Of a stretch of DNA of 7,684 bases, positions 1-6,518 are shown piece after piece; the stretch's first letter is position 1, and each line of letters opens with the position of its first letter. A program made the translations under genes and the position numbers. Source of the stretch: Pseudomonadota bacterium. GTDB taxonomy: Bacteria > Pseudomonadota > Alphaproteobacteria > Acetobacterales > Acetobacteraceae. The notes below the pieces were generated by a model. The model was not told where the DNA came from. It did not search any database and saw nothing but the letters and a program-made list of their open reading frames with translations. The stretch is from the NCBI GenBank assembly GCA_021807975.1, contig JAKBCJ010000222.1:1-7684 (forward strand), read 5' to 3'.

Positions 1-2474
1 GCGTCCGCCGCCGCGTCGTTCCCGCCGCCGAGGTCCGACAATCCGCGCAGAAGCAGATCCATGGTCCAGGTCCAGCCGTCGCCCTGATTGCGGACAAATG
101 CCTGGGCGATTGCCAGCGTATGGCGGGTTCCGTCCGGCTCGACCCGCACCACCTCGCCCAACAGCGCCGGCGTGTTGGCGAAGCCACCATCGGTCAGATA
201 CCGTCCCATCTCCGCCTCGGGATGGGGGCCATCGGTGACGCGCCGGAACATCTTGACGACCGCAATGTCGCCAACGATCACCGACGAGTTCGATTGTTCG
301 GCAGATATCCAGTTCATCTCGACGCCGTCGGGCACGGTTACCTCCACCATGCGCGACGTCGGCTCGAACCGGATGATCCCCGCGTCCATCGCGAAGATAT
401 CGCTGCCGCGCAGTCCCGCGAGGATCGCGATCGGAAACGCCGGCAGTGCGAACGCGTCGGTCAGCAGCCCCACCCTTGGTCCGCGCCGCACGCGCGCCAA
501 TGCAAGCTGAGATTGCAACGGCGGTACGTTGGCATCTTCCCAGACGATGCCCAAGGGCAGCAGCCAGCGGGCAGTGCCGGTTTCCGTCACGGTCTCGATC
601 TCCAGCAGCACCGCGTCGTCGGCTGGCACGCGGATCAGCAAAGCAATCCGCGCCATCTTCAGCGTCTGATCCTTCATTGCGAACCAGCGGCGCTTTGCCA
701 GATAGGGCGGCAAAATCTCCCGCTCGATAACCGCTCGGGCGGCAAGAACAGCCTCGGGCAGGGCGTGGCGCATAACGATGGTTTGGTATTCGGGCATGGG
801 TTCCGGCGCCGGGGGATGAAGGGCGGGCCAGCCATCAGCTGCCGACAGCAGGAACCAGTAGAAGCCGTACGGCGCCAGGGTCAGCAGATAGGTCAATTGT
901 CCGATCGTCGGGAATTGCGTGTGCCCATCCAGCTCGATGGGGATGCGGCCCTGGAACTCGGACAAATCCAGTTCCACCGCCTGCGGCGTGCGCGACAGGT
1001 TTGCGACGCACAGGATGGCGATGTCCCCGGCTTCCCGCAGATAGGCCAGGATCTTGCGGTTTTTCGGGTATAGCAGGCGATAGCCGCCACGGCCGAACAC
1101 TTGGTACTGCCTGCGGACAGCGATGGTGCGGCGCATCCACATCAGCAGCGAATGCGGATCGGATGCCTGCGATTCCACGTTGACTGCCTGAAACGCATAG
1201 AGCGGGTCCATCACCATCGGCAATACCAGCCGCGAAGGATCGGCGACGCGCGAGAACCCGCCATTCCGGTCCGGCGACCATTGCATCGGCGTCCTTACGC
1301 CGTTGCGATCACCCAGATGGATATTATCGCCCATTCCTATTTCGTCACCATAATAGATAACCGGCGTTCCGGGCATCGACAGCAGAAGATAGTTCATCAA
1401 CTCTATGCGCCGCCGGTCCCGTTCCAGCAGTGGGGCAAGGCGCCGCCGGATACCCAGGTTCAGGCGGGCGCGGCGGTCGGCGGCGTAGGTCTCCCACAGA
1501 AAGTCTCGTTCCGATTTCGTTACCATCTCCAGCGTCAGTTCGTCATGGTTCCGAAGGAAGATGGCCCATTGGCAATTTTCTGGAATATCCGGTGTTTGGC
1601 GGAGGATATCCGTTATTGGGAAGCGATCTTCCCGGGCGATTGCCATGTACATGCGGGGCATGAGGGGGAAGTTGAATGCCATGTGGCATTCGTCGCCGTC
1701 ACCGAAATAATCCTTGGTATCCTCGGGCCACTGATTGGCTTCCGCCAGCAGCATTTTATCTGGATAATGCGCGTTCAATTCGGCTCTTATCCGCTTCAGC
1801 GCGGCGTGGGTTTCCGGCAGGTTTTCGTTGTTGGTGCCCTCCCGTTCCACCAGATACGGCACCGCATCCAGCCGAAGCCCATCGATCCCCATATCGGCCC
1901 AATAGCGCAGAACCGACAGGACTTCCCGCATCACCCTGGGATTGTCGAAGTTCAGATCCGGCTGGTGGTGGTAGAACCGGTGCCAGTAATAGGCCTTGGC
2001 GGTGTCGTCCCAGCTCCAGTTGGACCGTTCCGAATCGACGAAAATAATTCGTGTGCCGGCGTATTTCCGGTCGTCGGCGGACCACACATAGAAATCGCGA
2101 TAGGTCGAGCCGGGTTTGGCCAGACGTGCCCGCTGAAACCACGGATGCTGATCGGAGGTGTGATTGATCACCAGTTCGGCGATAACCCGGATACCGCGGT
2201 CATGTGCCGCCGCGATCAGCCGCTTCGCATCGGCCAGGGTGCCGTAGTCGGGGTGTACGCCCCGATAGTCCGCGATGTCGTATCCATCGTCCAGGCGTGG
2301 GGACGGATAGAACGGCAACAGCCAGATGGTGTTGACTCCCAGCTCCGCGATATAGTCCAGCCGCGAAATCAATCCTTGAAAGTCGCCTATGCCGTCGTTG
2401 TTCGAGTCGAAGAAGGACTTAATGTGAATCTGGTAGATAACCGCATCTTTATACCATAACGGGTCGTTATCCAT
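1..2474 (-). CDS. treS: Trehalose synthase-maltokinase fusion (TreS-Mak), C-terminus cut by window edge
   Basis: The GH13 part interconverts trehalose and maltose; the fused kinase part is expected to phosphorylate maltose to maltose 1-phosphate for GlgE. In total 824 codons are visible, without an internal stop. The opening WYKDAVIYQIHIKSF is typical of TreS. The catalytic triad is readable: nucleophile D203 in GLRLDAVPYL, acid/base E245 in LLAEAN and D311 in RNHDE. The GH13 barrel runs to about residue 400, followed by a beta domain to about 545. The maltokinase N-cap begins near 572 (LPPYLAKRRWF at 588-598), and NSSVIVGDIAVVKMFRR (729-745) looks like the start of the nucleotide-binding lobe, with K741. 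Full-length fusions are about 1,080-1,110 residues, so the kinase catalytic loop lies outside the window. ATG at 2474 is chosen for its Shine-Dalgarno and homology start. It lies one base after the glgE stop, implying translational coupling. A cytoplasmic enzyme is expected; no signal peptide is seen. Confidence 0.96.
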   Translation of the reverse strand, partial: MDNDPLWYKDAVIYQIHIKSFFDSNNDGIGDFQGLISRLDYIAELGVNTIWLLPFYPSPRLDDGYDIADYRGVHPDYGTLADAKRLIAAAHDRGIRVIAELVINHTSDQHPWFQRARLAKPGSTYRDFYVWSADDRKYAGTRIIFVDSERSNWSWDDTAKAYYWHRFYHHQPDLNFDNPRVMREVLSVLRYWADMGIDGLRLDAVPYLVEREGTNNENLPETHAALKRIRAELNAHYPDKMLLAEANQWPEDTKDYFGDGDECHMAFNFPLMPRMYMAIAREDRFPITDILRQTPDIPENCQWAIFLRNHDELTLEMVTKSERDFLWETYAADRRARLNLGIRRRLAPLLERDRRRIELMNYLLLSMPGTPVIYYGDEIGMGDNIHLGDRNGVRTPMQWSPDRNGGFSRVADPSRLVLPMVMDPLYAFQAVNVESQASDPHSLLMWMRRTIAVRRQYQVFGRGGYRLLYPKNRKILAYLREAGDIAILCVANLSRTPQAVELDLSEFQGRIPIELDGHTQFPTIGQLTYLLTLAPYGFYWFLLSAADGWPALHPPAPEPMPEYQTIVMRHALPEAVLAARAVIEREILPPYLAKRRWFAMKDQTLKMARIALLIRVPADDAVLLEIETVTETGTARWLLPLGIVWEDANVPPLQSQLALARVRRGPRVGLLTDAFALPAFPIAILAGLRGSDIFAMDAGIIRFEPTSRMVEVTVPDGVEMNWISAEQSNSSVIVGDIAVVKMFRRVTDGPHPEAEMGRYLTDGGFANTPALLGEVVRVEPDGTRHTLAIAQAFVRNQGDGWTWTMDLLLRGLSDLGGGNDAAAD

Positions 2475-2475
2475 C

Positions 2476-5400
2476 CTATCGGGCCTCCAGCCGCCAAAGC
2501 GCGAAAGGCAGGTCCGAAGGGTCCAGACGAATCCGCTGGTTCTTGCCGTACCACATGAAAGTGTCCCCGCGCATAAGATCGGTCACAGAAATCCCCGCCC
2601 GGTCGTCCAGGCCGAAATCCCAAAGCGGCACGTCGATCGACGCTTCCTGAACCATGTGGGGATCGAGACTGACGGCAACCAGCACCATGCTGCCATCGAA
2701 GGGATCGCGTTTACCGTACAAAATGACTCGATCATTATAAGCAGTGTAGAATTTTAGCCCCAGATGCGATTGCAGGGCCGGATGCTGACGCCGGATGCGG
2801 TTCAATGCCGTTATTTCGTCAACGATATTACCCGGACTGTTATAATCGCGCGGTTTAATTTCATACTTTTCCGCATCCAGATATTCCTCGCGCCCGGGCA
2901 ACGCGGCCGATTCGCATATTTCGAACCCAGAATAAACGCCCCACAGGCCTGACAATGTCGCGGCCAGCGCCGCCCGGATCAAGAAACCCGGCCTGCCCGA
3001 GGTCTGCAGGAACACCGGATTGATATCCGGCGTGTTGACAAAGAAGTTCGGCCGAAAAAAGTCCGCGGCCGGGGGGGTGGTCAGTTCGGTCAGATACTCG
3101 GTGAGTTCCTGCTTGGTATTCCGCCAGGTGAAATAGGTATAGGACTGAGAAAACCCGAGTTTTGCCAGCCGGTACATCGGCTTAGGCCGTGTGAACGCTT
3201 CGGCCAGAAACAGCACATCCGGATGCCGGCTTTGGATGTCGGCGATCATCCAGCGCCAGAACGGGAATGGCTTGGTATGCGGGTTATCCACCCGGAAGAT
3301 CCTCACACCCCGATCGACCCACAACTGGATGGTATCTCGAAGCGCCGCCCAGACCGCGGGAAACGAGGCTTCGCCATAAAAGTCCGGATTGACGATATCC
3401 TCATATTTTTTTGGCGGATTTTCAGCGTGGCGCAACGATCCGTCGGGCCGCCATCGAAACCAGTCCGCATGCCGGGTCACCCAGGGATGATCGGGCGCAC
3501 ACTGAATCGCGAAATCGATCGCAATCTCCAGTTCATTTTCCCGCATGGCGTCCAGCAGCGCATGGAAATCCGCCATCGTCCCCAGGGCTGGATGCACCGC
3601 TTCATGACCCCCTTCGGCACTGCCAATCGCATAGGGACTGCCGACATCGCCCGCTTGCGCCCGCGTGCTGTTGTTACGCCCCTTGCGATTGATCCGCCCG
3701 ATCGGATGGATGGGCGGAAAATACAACACGTCGAAGCCCATCGCCCGAATAGCCGGCAGACGCTCTATCGCCGACCGAAAGGTGCCATGCACCGACTCGC
3801 CGCCGGTGGCGGATCGGGGGAACATTTCATACCAGCTCGCAAATTCGGCCGCCGAGCGATCGGCGCGCACGGAAAAGGTTCCGGTGCGCGCGGCGAACGG
3901 TCGGCGAGCGTCGCGCCGCATCGCCGCTTTCAACTCATCCGACAGCAGGAACCCGGCTGTCGCGCCGTCGTCCACCCGTTCCAGCAACAGCAGCCCCTCG
4001 GTGATTTCCAGCGACACATCCTGGCCGGCATCGACCTTGGCCTTCAGGTCGTGAACGAAGGTGCCCCACTGGTCCCACCAAGCCTCCACCGCATACCGGT
4101 ACAGACCGATCCGATCAGGCCGAACGGTGGCGTGCCATCGGTCATCGACCGGCCCTTCCATGGGGATTCGCTGCCATTCCTCGGTATCGGCCGGCCGCCA
4201 CAGCAGGTCAGCGGCCAGCACGTCATGTCCATCGGCAAAAATATCCGCGGTGACAGTGAATGGTCGCCCAGCTATGGTCTTTGCCGGAAAATCGCCCCCG
4301 GGCGCGACGGTGTCGATCGCGATCCGCGTTGCCTCCGCCGATGGGCGGGTCAGATCCTCCTGGCCGCCTTGGATCTGTTGCGTCGATAGCGGACGCAGCA
4401 GCCGCACCTCGCCCGGCGAGAGCGGTTCACCGGGTTGATCGACGAACCGATCTAGCACCCCGCCGGCCCGCGCCGGATGCACGATATCGGGATTGATTAG
4501 CACCAGCAGATCGGATCGCGAAAGCACTGTGACCGAGGCCGCCGGACTGGTAACCGATGCCAGACTTCCGATCGGCGGCAATTCCGCGATCGACTGGATC
4601 GCGGCGGCGACATCAGCCGACAGGTCGGCCGGACTGTCCCGCCGCGCGGCGGCCATCACCCCTGGATCGGCCAGAGCAGAATCGAACCGGCGCGCTGTGG
4701 CGAACTCGAACCCCATTGGCATGAACAATCCGGCCCCGGTTGCCGCCGCGATCCGCAACGCCAGCCGATAGGAGTCGGCGATGTCGGCGTCGGGTGCCAG
4801 ATGGCGCGCCAACCGGTCCAGAAAAGACGCCTCCGGACAAGCGAGAGGCGGGGCAACCGACCGCAAGGCAGCGTGCTGGTTCAGAAACCACGGGGAGCGG
4901 CCGTCCCAGCGTCCCATCAGGGCACAGCTCAAATCGAAGCCAACCCCGGTAAACCGTCGCGGATCCGTTATGCCGGGGGTCCAAGCCAGGAACAAAGCAT
5001 TGTCGAGAGCCGAGATCACGCGCCGCCAGAAAAACCCCGGAACGAGATCCAACGTCAGGCATCGAAAGCCGGCGATGCCATTGCGCGTGAAGCCGTCGAG
5101 CAGTTCGATCCACCAGTCCGACACCGCGTCGGCGATCGCAGTCACGCCGAAGCGCGGGGCGGCAATGCCAATCCGGCGCGGCAGTTGCCGCGGATCTGCG
5201 CTCCGTCTGGCTTCGAGCGGCCCGAACCAGTCAGGGTGGTGCTGACATAACGACGACCCGGCTGCGATCTCGCCCGGGGCGATATCCAGCATCACGCGCA
5301 ATCCGGCGCGCGCCGTCAGTTCGGCAATCAGTGCCAATCCCTCGGCGGCCGAACCGGCAAATCCCAGCGCCGGATGCAACCGCTCGAACGTCGCATGGAT

Positions 5401-5649
5401 GAAAATGTCGCCGGTGCTGCCGGGTTCGAACGGCGGGGCCAGGCAGACATGGCTGAAGCCCATTGCGGCGATGCGCGCGAGCATGTCTGGCCACATGCTA
5501 AGCGGGCCGGCAACCAGGGGATGCAGGTGATAGATATTCGTCGCATTGGGCGCCGCGCCGACAGGCTTCGCGGATGAATTTGCGGCGGGTCGATCTGAAT
5601 TTATCACGCCAAGAGAACGCCCGGCCTGAACCGGGGGTTCCTGACGCAC
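2476..5649 (-). CDS. glgE: Alpha-1,4-glucan:maltose-1-phosphate maltosyltransferase (GlgE), long form with degenerate N-terminal GH13-like module
   Basis: GlgE transfers maltosyl units from maltose 1-phosphate to the non-reducing end of alpha-1,4-glucan and releases phosphate. The protein is 1,057 residues, against roughly 660-700 in actinobacteria. Residues about 38-420 form an extra GH13-like module; about 440-560 match the GlgE N-terminal beta domain; about 590-1057 are the catalytic GH13_3 barrel and C-terminal domain. Visible catalytic residues are nucleophile D788 (FRVDNPH), acid E817 (LFLAEAFT) and D875 (NTPDINP), spaced as in Streptomyces GlgE. ENPPKKY (743-749), the phosphate-site motif, is intact. 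The N-terminal module has lost its catalytic residues. The start is uncertain: GTG at 5649 follows an in-frame TGA (5667-5665) but has no good Shine-Dalgarno, and a second GTG at 5607 is possible. Recognisable homology begins only near residue 38. treS follows after one base, giving a pathway operon. Confidence 0.95.
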   Translation of the reverse strand: MRQEPPVQAGRSLGVINSDRPAANSSAKPVGAAPNATNIYHLHPLVAGPLSMWPDMLARIAAMGFSHVCLAPPFEPGSTGDIFIHATFERLHPALGFAGSAAEGLALIAELTARAGLRVMLDIAPGEIAAGSSLCQHHPDWFGPLEARRSADPRQLPRRIGIAAPRFGVTAIADAVSDWWIELLDGFTRNGIAGFRCLTLDLVPGFFWRRVISALDNALFLAWTPGITDPRRFTGVGFDLSCALMGRWDGRSPWFLNQHAALRSVAPPLACPEASFLDRLARHLAPDADIADSYRLALRIAAATGAGLFMPMGFEFATARRFDSALADPGVMAAARRDSPADLSADVAAAIQSIAELPPIGSLASVTSPAASVTVLSRSDLLVLINPDIVHPARAGGVLDRFVDQPGEPLSPGEVRLLRPLSTQQIQGGQEDLTRPSAEATRIAIDTVAPGGDFPAKTIAGRPFTVTADIFADGHDVLAADLLWRPADTEEWQRIPMEGPVDDRWHATVRPDRIGLYRYAVEAWWDQWGTFVHDLKAKVDAGQDVSLEITEGLLLLERVDDGATAGFLLSDELKAAMRRDARRPFAARTGTFSVRADRSAAEFASWYEMFPRSATGGESVHGTFRSAIERLPAIRAMGFDVLYFPPIHPIGRINRKGRNNSTRAQAGDVGSPYAIGSAEGGHEAVHPALGTMADFHALLDAMRENELEIAIDFAIQCAPDHPWVTRHADWFRWRPDGSLRHAENPPKKYEDIVNPDFYGEASFPAVWAALRDTIQLWVDRGVRIFRVDNPHTKPFPFWRWMIADIQSRHPDVLFLAEAFTRPKPMYRLAKLGFSQSYTYFTWRNTKQELTEYLTELTTPPAADFFRPNFFVNTPDINPVFLQTSGRPGFLIRAALAATLSGLWGVYSGFEICESAALPGREEYLDAEKYEIKPRDYNSPGNIVDEITALNRIRRQHPALQSHLGLKFYTAYNDRVILYGKRDPFDGSMVLVAVSLDPHMVQEASIDVPLWDFGLDDRAGISVTDLMRGDTFMWYGKNQRIRLDPSDLPFALWRLEAR
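2484..2488 (-). promoter_or_regulatory. Shine-Dalgarno GGAGG for treS, inside the end of glgE
   Basis: GGAGG on the minus strand lies nine bases before the ATG at 2474 and within the last codons of glgE. It fixes the treS start and supports re-initiation or coupled translation across the one-base gap between the genes. Confidence 0.8.
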
Positions 5650-5682
5650 GCAATCAATATCGAGTCAGAAAATCGTTAACCT

Positions 5683-5694
5683 TCTGTGAACAGA
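5683..5694. repeat. Short palindrome upstream of glgE
   Basis: TCTGT-GA-ACAGA is a 5-bp inverted repeat with a 2-bp centre, in the 54-bp gap between the 61-residue gene and glgE. On the minus strand it contains TTCACA, which resembles a -35 box, but no convincing -10 follows at 16-18 bp. It could be an operator half-site pair or chance. I see no terminator hairpin with a U-tract in this gap. Confidence 0.25.
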
Positions 5695-5703
5695 CGACCC
5701 GCC

Positions 5704-5889
5704 CTATTCCGCCGCAATAGCCATCGGCTGGTAAGCCGTGGCCTTCTGGATCAGCCGTTCGCGGTCCAGGGCTCGGATTTCCTGATAGATTGCGTCGGTG
5801 ATCTGACGCGGAGATAGAGAAAACCAGGACTGATCGTCATGACGGGCACGCACCCGGGCATAGGCATCCTGAAAAGTATGATCGCTCAT
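5704..5889 (-). CDS. Small hypothetical protein, 61 residues
   Basis: I do not recognise this family. The protein begins MSDHTFQDAYARVRARHDD and continues through SWFSLSPRQITDAIYQEIRALDRERL to a tail ending AIAAE. It is charged and probably largely helical, with no membrane segment, signal peptide or cysteine. The SPRQITDAIYQEIR stretch resembles a short helix-turn-helix or interaction helix pair, but no function can be assigned. ATG at 5889 is preferred because GGAGGGG lies just upstream; an in-frame ATG at 5943 would add 18 residues but has no ribosome-binding site and overlaps the repeat array. It is divergent from mucR and 54 bases upstream of glgE on the same strand, so it may be the first gene of the glgE-treS transcript. 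The good Shine-Dalgarno and bacterial-like composition make it likely to be a real gene. Confidence 0.7.
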   Translation of the reverse strand: MSDHTFQDAYARVRARHDDQSWFSLSPRQITDAIYQEIRALDRERLIQKATAYQPMAIAAE

Positions 5890-5891
5890 TA

Positions 5892-5898
5892 CCCCTCC
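5892..5898 (-). promoter_or_regulatory. Shine-Dalgarno GGAGGGG deciding the start of the 61-residue gene
   Basis: The minus strand reads GGAGGGGTAATG, placing a strong purine-rich ribosome-binding site immediately before the ATG at 5889. The alternative in-frame ATG at 5943 has nothing comparable. Confidence 0.75.
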
Positions 5899-5915
5899 GC
5901 CCCATTTTCGAGGAA

Positions 5916-5988
5916 ATTGACGCCGAATGCCGAGGAATGACATTGACGTTAATCGAAATGCTAATACAACGTCAATTAAACGTCAATT
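5916..5988. repeat. Array of four ATTGACG half-sites in the divergent intergenic region
   Basis: ATTGACG occurs on the plus strand at 5916-5922 and 5942-5948 and on the minus strand at 5970-5976 and 5981-5987. The middle two extend to a 9-bp inverted repeat (ATTGACGTT at 5942-5950, AACGTCAAT at 5968-5976) around a 17-bp spacer. The two minus-strand copies are part of a 10-bp direct repeat AACGTCAATT with 11-bp periodicity, about one helical turn. Successive starts at 5916, 5942 and 5968 are each 26 bp apart. Elsewhere in the window I found this heptamer only once, at 3388-3394 inside glgE. A cooperative operator for a regulator controlling the two divergent genes is the most natural reading. 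Confidence 0.65.
5958..5986 (-). promoter_or_regulatory. Candidate sigma-70-type promoter for the small gene (and possibly glgE-treS)
   Basis: On the minus strand TTGACG (5986-5981, five of six matches to the -35 consensus) is followed after 17 bp by TAGCAT (5963-5958, four of six matches to the -10). Transcription would start near 5951, giving a leader of about 60 bases before the ATG at 5889. The -35 box is itself part of the ATTGACG array, so a protein bound there would compete with RNA polymerase. I found no equally good plus-strand promoter for mucR. Confidence 0.4.
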
Positions 5989-6000
5989 CCCGAATGTCCT

Positions 6001-6005
6001 AAGGA
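6001..6005 (+). promoter_or_regulatory. Shine-Dalgarno AAGGA for the MucR-family gene
   Basis: AAGGA lies nine bases before the ATG at 6015 and supports that start. Confidence 0.6.
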
Positions 6006-6014
6006 CCGCCATAG

Positions 6015-6518
6015 ATGACCGACCAAAGACAGACCCTTCTGGCGCTTTCCGCCCAGATCGTTGCCGCCCACGCCGGTCACAACGAAACGGATTCGGCCGT
6101 CCTGCCCGATGTAATTAGAAGCGTTTACAACGCACTGGCTGGCCTTCAGCCGGAGCCGACCGCGGTTGCACGAATACACACGCATTCCGAACCAACACCG
6201 CATCATCACGACCATGACGGGCAGGCACATAGCCATGCTAACAATGTATACGTGCATCCCAGCTATGGGCAGACCGTCTTCGGTGACAGGTTGATCTGCA
6301 TGGAAGACGGCCTGAGCATGAAGATGCTGAAGCGCCATCTGCTAACGGTCCACGGCCTGACTCCTGACGAATACCGTGCCAAGTGGGGCTTGCCGGAAAG
6401 CTATCCCATGGTAGCGCCGGAGTATGCCGCGCTGAGGTCCAGCCTGGCGCTGGCCAGCGGTCTAGGCCTGAAGGCGGAAGACCGCTCGCCGAAGGGACGC
6501 AAGGGACGCCGGAGCTAA
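6015..6518 (+). CDS. mucR: MucR/Ros-family zinc-finger transcriptional regulator with histidine-rich linker
   Basis: MucR/Ros proteins are alphaproteobacterial DNA-binding regulators, acting mostly as repressors or H-NS-like silencers at AT-rich promoters and often on their own gene. The 167-residue protein has the usual N-terminal helical segment (LPDVIRSVYNALAGL, 30-44) and a prokaryotic zinc finger whose ligands are C95, D98, H108 and H113, spaced as in Ros-type fingers of the CxxD subtype. The family signatures MLKRHL, YRAKWGLP and YPMVAPEYA follow, then a basic tail (KGRKGRRS). Between the two halves lies an unusual segment, about residues 55-81, with nine histidines, including HHHDHD at 63-68. 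This linker is normally poor in histidine. The gene is divergent from the 61-residue gene and shares the repeat array with it. Its TAA overlaps the stop of the convergent TPR/GT9 gene. The family call is firm; the targets are unknown. Confidence 0.93.
   Translation: MTDQRQTLLALSAQIVAAHAGHNETDSAVLPDVIRSVYNALAGLQPEPTAVARIHTHSEPTPHHHDHDGQAHSHANNVYVHPSYGQTVFGDRLICMEDGLSMKMLKRHLLTVHGLTPDEYRAKWGLPESYPMVAPEYAALRSSLALASGLGLKAEDRSPKGRKGRRS

Noticed and set aside
1101..2459. A 452-codon open frame on the plus strand opposite treS
   Set aside because: It is antisense to a clearly homologous TreS with catalytic motifs, its composition (rich in H, R, P, Q) is that of a GC-rich shadow frame, and it matches no family I recognise.
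3406..3412. Run of seven A on the glgE strand, phased as a possible A-AAA-AAA slippery site
   Set aside because: It encodes the conserved KK of ENPPKKY. A -1 slip would meet TGA within two codons and yield a protein without its catalytic residues. I saw no obvious stimulatory structure, so programmed frameshifting is not supported.
3223..4389. A 388-codon open frame on the plus strand opposite glgE
   Set aside because: It is a shadow frame antisense to the GlgE catalytic and beta domains, with no family motif or ribosome-binding site.
5890..5943. An 18-residue N-terminal extension of the small protein from ATG at 5943
   Set aside because: There is no ribosome-binding site before 5943, the extension lies in the repeat array, and the start at 5889 has a strong Shine-Dalgarno.
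5944..5967. Plus-strand promoter for mucR from TTGACG (5944-5949) and TAATAC (5962-5967)
   Set aside because: The spacer is only 12 bp, too short for a sigma-70 promoter; TTGACG is better explained as part of the repeat array.
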